Source: JAEUIZ01 sp046155605 | GTDB taxonomy: Bacteria; Planctomycetota; Phycisphaerae; Phycisphaerales; UBA1924 | NCBI GenBank assembly: GCA_046155605.1 | Contig: JBJXFQ010000021.1 | Location: 26,566-90,565, forward strand | Length of the DNA stretch: 64,000 bases | Direction of reading: 5' to 3' | Shown: positions 34,565-42,290 of the stretch, in pieces | Numbering within the stretch: position 1 is the first letter of the stretch | Layout of the letters: each line of letters starts with the position of its first letter | Position numbers and translations under genes: made by a program | The notes under the pieces: model-generated | Databases searched by the model: none | Seen by the model: only the letters and a program-made list of their open reading frames with translations | What the model was told of the DNA's origin: nothing

Positions 34565-35182
34565 ATGGCGAAGTCGGTGCGTCAAGTCAATGAAGATGTG
34601 GTTCCGCACTGCGGTGCGTGCGGGTATTGCCTCGAAGGACTGGCGGGTTGTCGTTGCCCGGAATGTGGAGCGCCCGCTGGCGTCAAATCGTCTATCCCCA
34701 CCTCAACCAGCGCCGCGGCGGTGATTGCAGGGGCGGCGGCTGTTCTGATCACGGGGCTTGCGGTTGTTGGTGGCGTTCCGCACTGGTACGCGCCGCTTCC
34801 TTTGACCGTGCTCATCCCGATGTTCATGGGGTTGCCCCACGCGGTAGTTGCCATCGCATGGTCTCTCCTCTTTGTCGTGTACGCGCGACTAGTGTGGATC
34901 GGTCGGCGCGAGATCTCGAATGTGTCGATTGGTTTGTTTCTGGTTGCGATGGCGATGAGCGCGGTTGTCTATGTCGGCGGCTTCGAATACGCAGGCCAGT
35001 ACCAGGCGCCAGGTTATAGCGTATATGTGTCCGTCGCCGGCTGGACGCTCGTCGCTTTGCTCTGGACTTTACTGGTTATCAATATTCTTCGTCCACGACA
35101 CTGGACGAACGCTGGCTTCCACTTTGTGCTCGGCGTCTGGTTCGTTGGCTGGGCGTTCCCGTACATGGGAGAGTTGCCCTGA
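34565..35182 (+). CDS. Zinc-ribbon membrane protein, unknown
   Basis: This protein has 205 residues. The N-terminus contains a treble-clef-like cluster HCGACGYCLEGLAGCRCPEC (residues about 15-34) and is followed by five hydrophobic helices. The C-terminus is short and uncharged. This zinc-ribbon plus multi-helix layout is common among unassigned planctomycete membrane proteins and resembles the product of 15728-16393 in architecture, not in sequence. The ATG at 34565 follows a TTG; either could be the start. Confidence 0.65.
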   Translation: MAKSVRQVNEDVVPHCGACGYCLEGLAGCRCPECGAPAGVKSSIPTSTSAAAVIAGAAAVLITGLAVVGGVPHWYAPLPLTVLIPMFMGLPHAVVAIAWSLLFVVYARLVWIGRREISNVSIGLFLVAMAMSAVVYVGGFEYAGQYQAPGYSVYVSVAGWTLVALLWTLLVINILRPRHWTNAGFHFVLGVWFVGWAFPYMGELP

Positions 35183-35247
35183 GGATGCAAGCCGTGATAG
35201 CCGAGGCGTGAGGTGCGTGACGGCGGGCTTGGTCCCTACGATTCGGG

Positions 35248-35460
35248 ATGGCCGAGAAGCCGCGATCGCTGATGTGGAACCTGGGCGCTTTTTTCGGGAA
35301 CGTCGCACGGGGGATTCGCACGCCCATCAAGGGTGAGGCGGCAGCGGGCGGGAAGCAGGTCGTGCGGAAGGACGTGCAGGAGCGGAAGGTCGATACGCCA
35401 CAGGGACAGGTGATCCTCCGCCGGACGACCATCGACGAGGTGGAGCGGCCCGGGCGATGA
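35248..35460 (+). CDS. Small conserved-looking protein, unknown
   Basis: This protein of 70 residues is basic, with no membrane segment: MAEKPRSLMWNLGAFFGNVA, then a Gly/Lys stretch and VILRRTTIDEVE. The stop overlaps the start of the next small gene by 4 bases (ATGA), which supports it being real. I do not recognise it. Confidence 0.55.
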   Translation: MAEKPRSLMWNLGAFFGNVARGIRTPIKGEAAAGGKQVVRKDVQERKVDTPQGQVILRRTTIDEVERPGR

Positions 35461-35642
35461 CTGAGCAAGCCGGATCGGAGACGCATCCCGCGAGACGTTC
35501 GTTCAAAGAGCGTCTGCTGAGCATCCTCGGATGGGTCGTCCTGGTGTTTTGCCTAGCGCGACTGGCCAAGTGCGGCATGCACGCTTGGAATGCGGTGATC
35601 CCGCATGAGCCAGCACAGAACACCTCTCGAAATGTGCCGTAG
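35457..35642 (+). CDS. Small single-helix membrane protein, unknown
   Basis: This protein of 61 residues has one hydrophobic helix (LLSILGWVVLVFCLARLA, residues about 20-37) after a charged N-terminus. It is coupled by a 4-base overlap to the upstream 70-residue gene and lies 38 bases before mqnC. No function is known. Confidence 0.5.
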   Translation: MTEQAGSETHPARRSFKERLLSILGWVVLVFCLARLAKCGMHAWNAVIPHEPAQNTSRNVP

Positions 35643-35680
35643 AAGCACGTCCGCATCGTCACGAGGAATAGAATGGCGAG

Positions 35681-37183
35681 ATGCTTGAGCGTGGCCTGGA
35701 GAGCGTGTACAAACCATCGGCGACGCGCCCCGAAATCGACGCACTCGATCGCGGGCTCCTCGCAGCGGTCGTCGCGGGCGAAGCACGGCTGACCCCCGAG
35801 CAAGGGCTGGCGATCTTTCGGCGCATGCCGCTGCTGGACCTGGGCCGATGGGCCGATGCCCGCGCGCGACGCCTGCACGGCGACACGTTCCGCACGTACA
35901 TCATCGACCGCAACATCAACTACACGAACGTCTGCAACGCGCGATGCACGTTCTGCGCCTTCCGCCGCGATGGCGACGAGCACGACGCATACACGCTCAC
36001 GACCGAGCAGATCCACGAGAAAATCGCGGCCCTTGTCGAGATCGGCGGGACGCAGATCCTGATGCAGGGCGGGATGAATCCGGCGCTGCCGCTCTCGTGG
36101 TACACCGATCTGCTCGCTTCGATCAAGGCGCGGTTTCCCGGCGTACATGTCCATGCCTTCAGCCCGCCGGAGATGATCGAGTTTGTGCATTTCTTCGACC
36201 CGCCGGGCGCGACGCTGGCCGACAAGTTGCGCTGGGTGCTCGTGCGCCTGCGCGACGCGGGGCTTGATTCGCTCCCCGGCGGCGGGGGCGAGATCTTCGC
36301 GCCGGCGGTGCGGCGAAAGATCGGGCTTGGCAAGTGCGATGCCGAGGCGTGGCTCACGACGATGAACGTGGCCCACTCCCTCGGTATGTTCACGAGCGCG
36401 ACGATGATGTTTGGGCACATCGAGGGCCACGCCGACCGCGTGCATCACATGGACCTCGTGCGGCGGTGGCAGGATCGGGCGCTCCTGGGTCGATCGACGG
36501 TCCCCGTCGATCGCGGCGGCCACTACGTCTCGTTCATCTCATGGCCCTTCCAGCGGGAGAACACGCCCCTGGGCCGTGTGCCGGATTGGGGCGCGGAAGG
36601 CGTGGCGGGCGACGCTGGGAAGGGCGAGCGCGAGTCGGAGTTCCCCGGCGACGCCATCGCCCGCGCTGCGGATTGGTACCGGGGGGGCGGGGGGAACGGG
36701 GGCGGAGGCGACGAGATCGATCACAAAGCGCTCGACCCGCGCGAGTACCCCACTGCTTCGCTCTTCGGGCGGCGTGTGCGAATGTCGGGTTCCACGGATT
36801 ACCTCCGCACGCAGGCGCTCTCGCGGCTGATGCTCGACAACATTTATTCGATCGGCGCGTCGTGGGTGACGATGGGGCCGCACATCGGGCAGGTCGCGCT
36901 CGCCTTTGGCGCCAACGACATGGGCAGCGTGATGATGGAGGAGAACGTGGTCTCGTCGGCGGGGACAACGTACTGCCTCGACGAGGCGGTGCTCTGCCGA
37001 TTGATCCGCGGCGCGGGATTCATCCCGGCCCAGCGCGATAACGTCTACGACATCCTGCGGGCGCACACGGGGCCGGAGTCGCCGGACCTTCGCGTCACGG
37101 ATTGGTCGGCCCATCGCGTGAAGCGGCTGCATGTCGAAGCACCGAAGACGCCGAAGGTGTCGCTGACGGTGGCGGGGAGATAG
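35681..37183 (+). CDS. mqnC: Cyclic dehypoxanthinyl futalosine synthase (MqnC)
   Basis: MqnC is the radical SAM enzyme that cyclises dehypoxanthine futalosine in the futalosine route to menaquinone. The iron-sulfur cluster ligands are C85, C89 and C92 in NVCNARCTFCAF. Other family motifs are GGTQILMQGGMNP, SLPGGGGEIF, FGHIEGHADRVHHM, SFISWPFQRENTPLG and FGANDMGSVMMEENVVSSAG. At 500 residues it is about 100 longer than usual because of an insertion after SWPFQRENT: a charged and Gly-rich stretch (YRGGGGNGGGGDE) ending just before DYLRTQALSRLMLDNI. MqnE, a related enzyme, is less likely given the SWPFQ and EENVV motifs. Confidence 0.88.
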   Translation: MLERGLESVYKPSATRPEIDALDRGLLAAVVAGEARLTPEQGLAIFRRMPLLDLGRWADARARRLHGDTFRTYIIDRNINYTNVCNARCTFCAFRRDGDEHDAYTLTTEQIHEKIAALVEIGGTQILMQGGMNPALPLSWYTDLLASIKARFPGVHVHAFSPPEMIEFVHFFDPPGATLADKLRWVLVRLRDAGLDSLPGGGGEIFAPAVRRKIGLGKCDAEAWLTTMNVAHSLGMFTSATMMFGHIEGHADRVHHMDLVRRWQDRALLGRSTVPVDRGGHYVSFISWPFQRENTPLGRVPDWGAEGVAGDAGKGERESEFPGDAIARAADWYRGGGGNGGGGDEIDHKALDPREYPTASLFGRRVRMSGSTDYLRTQALSRLMLDNIYSIGASWVTMGPHIGQVALAFGANDMGSVMMEENVVSSAGTTYCLDEAVLCRLIRGAGFIPAQRDNVYDILRAHTGPESPDLRVTDWSAHRVKRLHVEAPKTPKVSLTVAGR

Positions 37184-37208
37184 ACAGGCCGACACAGCGC
37201 AATGGAAG

Positions 37209-37232
37209 ACGCACGAGGAAGGCCTCGTGCGT
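37209..37232. terminator. Hairpin between mqnC and the collagen-like gene
   Basis: ACGCACGAGG and CCTCGTGCGT make a perfect 10-bp stem with an AAGG loop between convergent stop codons. It is the strongest symmetrical hairpin in this region and probably ends both transcripts. Confidence 0.6.
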
Positions 37233-37278
37233 GGTAGGACATTTGTGATTCGATTTGCTCTTGAGGCCGAACGCTCGG

Positions 37279-40200
37279 TCAGCGTGCGTTCTTCCTCGCT
37301 CCGCGCCGAATCGCCAGCAGCGCCAGGATCGGCATGCCGATGAGCGCGACGCCCACGCCCATTCCCGCGCCAACCGGCTTGAGCAGTTTGCCCAGCCCGC
37401 TCTCGACGCTCACCAGGCGCGCCTCCATCGCGGCCTGGCTCGCCTGAAGCGTTGCGAGTTTGGCGTCGCGGTCCTTGATCTCGGCCTCGAGTTTGGCGTT
37501 GAGCGCCTGCACCGACGCGAGCAGCACGCCGTCCATATCGCCCGAGCCGATCTGCTTGTCATTCGATCCGTTAAGCCCGAAGGCGGCATGGAAATCCTGT
37601 GCCATCGTGCCCATGTGACGCTGATCGGTCTGGTCGCCCTTGAGGTTCCACGTAGTGACGGGCAGCGCGAGGGCCCGGGTGAGCACGTCGCGCGTGTCGA
37701 TCACCGCGAAGTTCTCCTTCTTGTCGCGGTCGGAGGTGAGGTTGAACATGTTGGCGAACATCTGAGCGTTGTTATTGATGCCCGCGGCGCCGTTGTTCTG
37801 GCAGAAGGCGATGAGCGGATCGGTGCCGCTGGTGGCCGCCCCCTGCGCGGAGCGGTTCTCGATGAAGACGCTGCCGAGGGAGAAGATGGCACGGCCTCCC
37901 GCAGCGGCGGTATAGGCCCGCACCCCGACGCCGCCGGTCGTGTTGAGGTTCTCGCCGTAGACGCCGTTGCCAGTCGAACTCCCGGATGCGGGAATAGTTC
38001 CGAAAAGCCCGTTGGTGTTGCCGGTTGAGCCGGTGGCGGTGCCGAAGACGCCGGCGGTGTTATTGCCGGTGCCCCCGGCAAGCCCGTACACGCCGTAGTT
38101 CGCGACCGCGCCGCTGGTGTTGGCGCGGCCGTAGACGCCCTTGGCGTTCGCTGCGGTGGAGGAGTTGTCGCCGTACACGCCATACCCATCACCCGATGCC
38201 GCAAGGCCATAGACGCCCGCGGCCTGACCGGTGGTGGCGGAAGCGTTACCGAAGACGCCGGCACCCAGGAACGTGGCCGTCGCGGCGGTTCCGCGGACGC
38301 CATAGACCGTGCCCGACGTGGCGAGCGACTCGCCAAAGACGCCGGAGGTGTTGGTACCAGTGAAGTTGATGGCTGTGCGACCGTGAACGCCCGTAACACG
38401 GGCGGTCCCGCTCCCCGTGGCGTTGACGGCATCGCCGCGGACAGCGGTGGCGCTGTTGCCGAGCGAGTCGGTGATTCCGAGTACGCCGAGCCCGTCGCCG
38501 TTGCCCGTCACGCCGCGCACGCCCGCGGAACCGGAGCCAGTAGCGGAGCCGTCGATACCGACGGCACCGACACCGCCGGTGTTGGAGAACCCGTAGAGGC
38601 CGGCGGTGTTCGCGCCGCTCCCGACGCCCAGGACGCCGGCGGTGGTGGTCGTGGCGCTGGCGGGCGCGCTGGGGCCGGGGAAGGTTGTGAAGATCGACGC
38701 GCCCGCGTTCGTGGTGCCGACCACGCCGACGCCCGCGGTGCTTCCCGTGCGCCCGACCACACCGCGAGTGAATCCCGTGGCACCGAGGTTCTCGCCGTAG
38801 ACGCCAATGGCCCCGGAACCCCCAGTGGCCTCACCACGGACGCCCATGCCGGAGTTCGACGTCGTGGTACCGCGAACGCCGTGGGACAGGCCGGTGGCGG
38901 CGGTGTTCTGCCCCAGGACCCCGGCGGTGCCCGTGGCCGTGGTGCCGATGATGGCGGGGCTGGTACCCAGGCCGTTGCCCTGCACGCCCGGGCTGCCGGT
39001 GCCTTGGATGGCGGTCGCACCGGTGGGTACGGTCGCGTTGATGGCGACGCCCGAGGACGAGGTGACACTGGCGTCGACCGCGATGGACGCGCCCGAGCCC
39101 GTGGACTGCGCGCGGATCACCGTCCCGCTCGAGCCGCTGTTGGTGATGAGCGCGGAGCGCGTCGTGGCACCGACCACGTTCAGGCGCGAGCTGGCGTCGG
39201 GCGTGGCGGTGCCGATGCCGACGTTGCCCGCGTCGTAATAGGTGTCGCTGCCGCTGAGAATCCACGGGGACGCGCCGGTGGCACCCTGCGGCCCGGTCGG
39301 GCCGATGGCCCCTGTCGCGCCGGTGGCACCTGTCGCGCCTTGCGGACCCTGAGGCCCAGTGTCGCCGGTCGCACCTGTCGCGCCAGTTGCTCCCGTCGCG
39401 CCCTGCGCGCCCGTTACGCCTTGGGGCCCGGTGTCGCCTGTCGCGCCTTGTGCGCCTTGCGGACCTGTGTCGCCCGTGGCACCCGTCGCGCCCGTCGCGC
39501 CTTGCGGACCCGTGTCACCTGTTGCACCCGTTGCGCCGGTCGCGCCCTGGGGTCCGGTCGCGCCCGCTGCGCCTTGCGGGCCGGTGTCGCCCGTGGCTCC
39601 CTGAGGTCCAGTGTCGCCGGTCGCGCCCGTTGCGCCTTGGGGACCTGTGTCTCCCGTTGCTCCGGTAGCACCCGTGGCTCCAGTTGCGCCCTGCGGACCC
39701 TGAGGTCCAGTGTCGCCCGTGGCACCCGCCGTGCCTTGCGCGCCTTGCGGACCCGTGTCGCCGGTGGCTCCCGTCGCGCCAGTTGCTCCCATCGCGCCTT
39801 GGGGACCGGTGTCGCCTGTGGCTCCCGTCGCGCCTTGTGCGCCTTGGGGACCGGTGTCGCCCGTGGCACCCGTCGCGCCCGTCGCGCCTTGCGGACCCTG
39901 AGGTCCAGTGTCGCCGGTGTCACCTGTTGCTCCCGTTGCGCCCGTCGCACCTTGCGACCCAGTGTCACCTGTTGCACCCGTCGCGCCCGTCGCGCCTGCT
40001 GCACCTTGCGGCCCGGTGTCGCCTGTCGCGCCTTGTGCGCCTTGCGGACCCTGAGGACCAGTGTCGCCCGTGGCACCCGCCGTGCCTTGCGGCCCGGTGT
40101 CGCCTGTCGCGCCCTGTGCGCCTTGGGGGCCGGTGTCGCCCGTTGCGCCCTGCGGACCCTGAGGTCCAGTGTCGCCGGTCGCCCCTGTCGCGCCTTGAGG

Positions 40201-41424
40201 ACCGGTGTCGCCGGGCGCGCCCGTCGCGCCCGCTGCGCCCTGCGCACCCTGAGGACCCGTGTCGCCCGTGGCACCTGTCGCGCCCATGGCTCCCGTTGCG
40301 CCTGTGGCACCGGTCGCGCCTTGTGCGCCTTGCGGACCCGTGTCACCTGTTGCACCCGTTGCGCCCGTCGCACCTTGCGGCCCAGTGTCACCTGTTGCAC
40401 CCGTCGCGCCCGTCGCGCCTGCTGCACCTTGCGGCCCGGTGTCACCGGTGGCTCCCGTTGCGCCCTGCGGACCCTGAGGTCCGGTGTCGCCCAACGCGCC
40501 CGTCGCGCCTTGTGGACCCGTGTCGCCCGTCGCACCTGTCGCGCCCGCGGCTCCTGTGGCACCTGTCGCGCCTTGTGCGCCTTGCGGACCGGTGTCGCCC
40601 GTTGCTCCGATAGCACCCGTGGCTCCTGTCGCGCCCTGTGCGCCTTGGGGGCCGGTGTCGCCCGTTGCGCCCTGCGGACCCTGAGGTCCAGTGTCGCCGG
40701 TCGCCCCTGTCGCGCCTTGCGGCCCCTGAGGTCCGGTGTCGCCCGTTGCTCCGGTGGCACCCGTGGCACCTGTCGCGCCTTGTGCGCCTTGCGGGCCGGT
40801 GTCGCCCGTTGCTCCGGTAGCACCCGTGGCACCTGTCGCGCCCGTCGCGCCCTGCGCACCCTGAGGTCCGGTGTCGCCGGTGGCTCCCGTTGCGCCTTGG
40901 GGACCGGTGTCACCCGTGGCACCTGTCGCGCCAGTTGCGCCTGTCGCGCCTTGGGGACCGATGGGACCTGTCGCGCCCGTCGCACCCTGCGGGCCGGTGG
41001 GGCCCTGCGGCCCAGCGTTCCCGTTGAGGGCATACAGCGCATATGGCGTGGCGAGGATCGGTTGCCGCGGTGAGAGCAGCGTGTACGTTCCCGATCCCGC
41101 GGGGTTCCGCACAGAGATCTGGAGCCAGCGGCCGTCGCCGTTGAACGTGCCCGCTCCGAAATCGAGGTCGACCGTGAGCAACCCGTTGACGAGGCTCTGG
41201 TTCAGCAACTGGAGCGTCGTGCCGACCTGCGAGCCCGCGACCGACGAGTCATACAGCCGAAACTCGAAGTCGGTAAGCCCGGTGATCGGCGAGCCGAACT
41301 GCTTGAGTTGGCCCTGGTAGGTGAAGGCCTGATCGGTCGGCCCGGGTCCGCCCGGACGCGCAACGCCGAGGGACGCCAAGGCAACGATCGTTCCGACGGC
41401 GACGGCAAGACGGGTGCTTCTCAT
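37279..41424 (-). CDS. Collagen-like surface protein with S74 chaperone domain
   Basis: This protein has about 1381 residues from the ATG at 41424. Order of parts: signal peptide (AVAVGTIVALASLGVA), an N-terminal globular domain of about 100 residues ending TPYALYAL, about 194 Gly-x-y triplets dominated by GATGATGDTGPQG, a ILSGSDTYYDAGNVGIGT joint, about 300 residues of GVxG(x)(T/N) beta-helix-like repeats (VGVVGT, YGVRGT, GVYGLA), an intramolecular chaperone of endosialidase type (peptidase S74; TSDRDKKENF is the self-cleavage region, then GTMAQDFHAAFGL), a coiled coil and a C-terminal helix (GVGVALIGMPILALLAI). S74 domains trimerise fibres and cleave themselves off; a homotrimeric collagen-like surface fibre is inferred. 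Confidence 0.85.
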   Translation of the reverse strand: MRSTRLAVAVGTIVALASLGVARPGGPGPTDQAFTYQGQLKQFGSPITGLTDFEFRLYDSSVAGSQVGTTLQLLNQSLVNGLLTVDLDFGAGTFNGDGRWLQISVRNPAGSGTYTLLSPRQPILATPYALYALNGNAGPQGPTGPQGATGATGPIGPQGATGATGATGATGDTGPQGATGATGDTGPQGAQGATGATGATGATGATGDTGPQGAQGATGATGATGATGDTGPQGPQGATGATGDTGPQGPQGATGDTGPQGAQGATGATGAIGATGDTGPQGAQGATGATGAAGATGATGDTGPQGATGALGDTGPQGPQGATGATGDTGPQGAAGATGATGATGDTGPQGATGATGATGDTGPQGAQGATGATGATGAMGATGATGDTGPQGAQGAAGATGAPGDTGPQGATGATGDTGPQGPQGATGDTGPQGAQGATGDTGPQGTAGATGDTGPQGPQGAQGATGDTGPQGAAGATGATGATGDTGSQGATGATGATGDTGDTGPQGPQGATGATGATGDTGPQGAQGATGATGDTGPQGAMGATGATGATGDTGPQGAQGTAGATGDTGPQGPQGATGATGATGATGDTGPQGATGATGDTGPQGATGDTGPQGAAGATGPQGATGATGATGDTGPQGATGATGATGDTGPQGAQGATGDTGPQGVTGAQGATGATGATGATGDTGPQGPQGATGATGATGAIGPTGPQGATGASPWILSGSDTYYDAGNVGIGTATPDASSRLNVVGATTRSALITNSGSSGTVIRAQSTGSGASIAVDASVTSSSGVAINATVPTGATAIQGTGSPGVQGNGLGTSPAIIGTTATGTAGVLGQNTAATGLSHGVRGTTTSNSGMGVRGEATGGSGAIGVYGENLGATGFTRGVVGRTGSTAGVGVVGTTNAGASIFTTFPGPSAPASATTTTAGVLGVGSGANTAGLYGFSNTGGVGAVGIDGSATGSGSAGVRGVTGNGDGLGVLGITDSLGNSATAVRGDAVNATGSGTARVTGVHGRTAINFTGTNTSGVFGESLATSGTVYGVRGTAATATFLGAGVFGNASATTGQAAGVYGLAASGDGYGVYGDNSSTAANAKGVYGRANTSGAVANYGVYGLAGGTGNNTAGVFGTATGSTGNTNGLFGTIPASGSSTGNGVYGENLNTTGGVGVRAYTAAAGGRAIFSLGSVFIENRSAQGAATSGTDPLIAFCQNNGAAGINNNAQMFANMFNLTSDRDKKENFAVIDTRDVLTRALALPVTTWNLKGDQTDQRHMGTMAQDFHAAFGLNGSNDKQIGSGDMDGVLLASVQALNAKLEAEIKDRDAKLATLQASQAAMEARLVSVESGLGKLLKPVGAGMGVGVALIGMPILALLAIRRGARKNAR
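39270..41016 (-). repeat. Collagen-like Gly-x-y coding repeat
   Basis: About 1.75 kb of near-identical 9-, 18- and 27-base units encode GATGATGATGDTGPQG-type triplets. The third-position codon choices vary, but blocks recur, for example GDTGPQGPQGATG and GDTGPQGAQGATG. The antisense strand carries long open frames that are only mirror images. The length is likely to be variable by recombination. Confidence 0.9.
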
Positions 41425-41482
41425 CGTTCCACACTCCACACGGCGCGGCTGCGCTCGCTTCGGACTGACTTCTTCTCTCGTG

Positions 41483-41992
41483 TTACGGGCAACCAGCCGC
41501 GAATGCGTTCTGGAAGCAGATGAAATCGGCGACGTTCAGGATCGGCGGCATGGTGCTCAGATCGCAGTTGGCATAGGCATCGCCCGCCGCATACCTATTC
41601 TGAAAACAAAGAAAGTCGAGGATGTTGAGCGAGGGTGGAATGGTCGAGGCGTCGCAGTTGGCATAGCAGGAAGCGCCGCCGACGCCGAACCAGAACCCGC
41701 CGCTCAGCACGAAATCGCCACCCGACATGACGCCCGCGTCGGGCTGGCCGGCGGTACCGCCAAAAGAAAGGCCGTTGGCACCCACGAGATAGGTTGCGCC
41801 ACCGCCGTCGATCGTGTACCAGTCAAGGTCGAACCCGGGCCCTGTTGGGCTGTCGGGCGCGCCCAGCATGGCGATAAGCGGATCAACTGGCGCGGAAGGC
41901 TTGGGCGTCGCGCGCGGATGCGACGGCTGGGCTGTCACCACAGGCACCATGACCGCCGTAACGACAGCGCCAACAAACGACCATCTCCTCAT
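41483..41992 (-). CDS. Secreted protein with IDGGG-type domain and GC-type dockerin
   Basis: This protein has 169 residues from the ATG at 41992, with GGAGG before it. The signal peptide MRRWSFVGAVVTAVMVPVVT is followed by a Pro-rich stretch and a compact domain, DWYTIDGGGATYLVGANGLS then GGTAGQPDAGVMSGGDF and LSGGFWFGV, a pattern common in planctomycete exoproteins. Two GC-type dockerin units end the protein, CYANCDASTIPPSLNILD and YANCDLSTMPPILNVAD, closing AAGCP. It lies directly upstream of the collagen-like gene in the same direction (58-base gap), so co-transcription is possible. Confidence 0.8.
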   Translation of the reverse strand: MRRWSFVGAVVTAVMVPVVTAQPSHPRATPKPSAPVDPLIAMLGAPDSPTGPGFDLDWYTIDGGGATYLVGANGLSFGGTAGQPDAGVMSGGDFVLSGGFWFGVGGASCYANCDASTIPPSLNILDFLCFQNRYAAGDAYANCDLSTMPPILNVADFICFQNAFAAGCP

Positions 41993-42016
41993 GATCCGCC
42001 TCCAAGTAGGGCCAAT

Positions 42017-42025
42017 ACTATAACA
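42017..42025 (-). promoter_or_regulatory. Extended -10 promoter for the dockerin gene
   Basis: On the minus strand TGTTATAGT (an extended -10 element) lies 24 bases before the start codon, close enough to give a very short leader that includes the GGAGGCGG ribosome binding site. The rest of the 298-base gap to the NtrC-type gene (42026-42290) shows no gene, and I see no further element there. Confidence 0.4.
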
Positions 42026-42290
42026 CGAAAGCGAAATCCGCGCGGGCAGACCATATCGAAAGCAGGCCGTGCTTGCACAGTGCGGACCTGAGCACTCCAC
42101 ACGCGTTAGGAAAAAGACAGGATGTGCGAGTGCCTTTCGCCCACGCTACCACTGTCAATGGTTGCATGAGGTGCAAAGAAGACCGTTTGAGCAACAGCCC
42201 AATCTGCCCATACCGCCCGCTTTCCGACCGCGAGGCATCGCTCGATCGTATCAATGAACCAAGTCCGTCGTGCGGCTTCCGTGCCCGGAA

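Noticed and set aside
38383..41073. 896-residue plus-strand open frame rich in Arg, Cys and Ala
   Set aside because: It is the antisense image of the collagen-like repeat; the period and low complexity follow the Gly-x-y codons.
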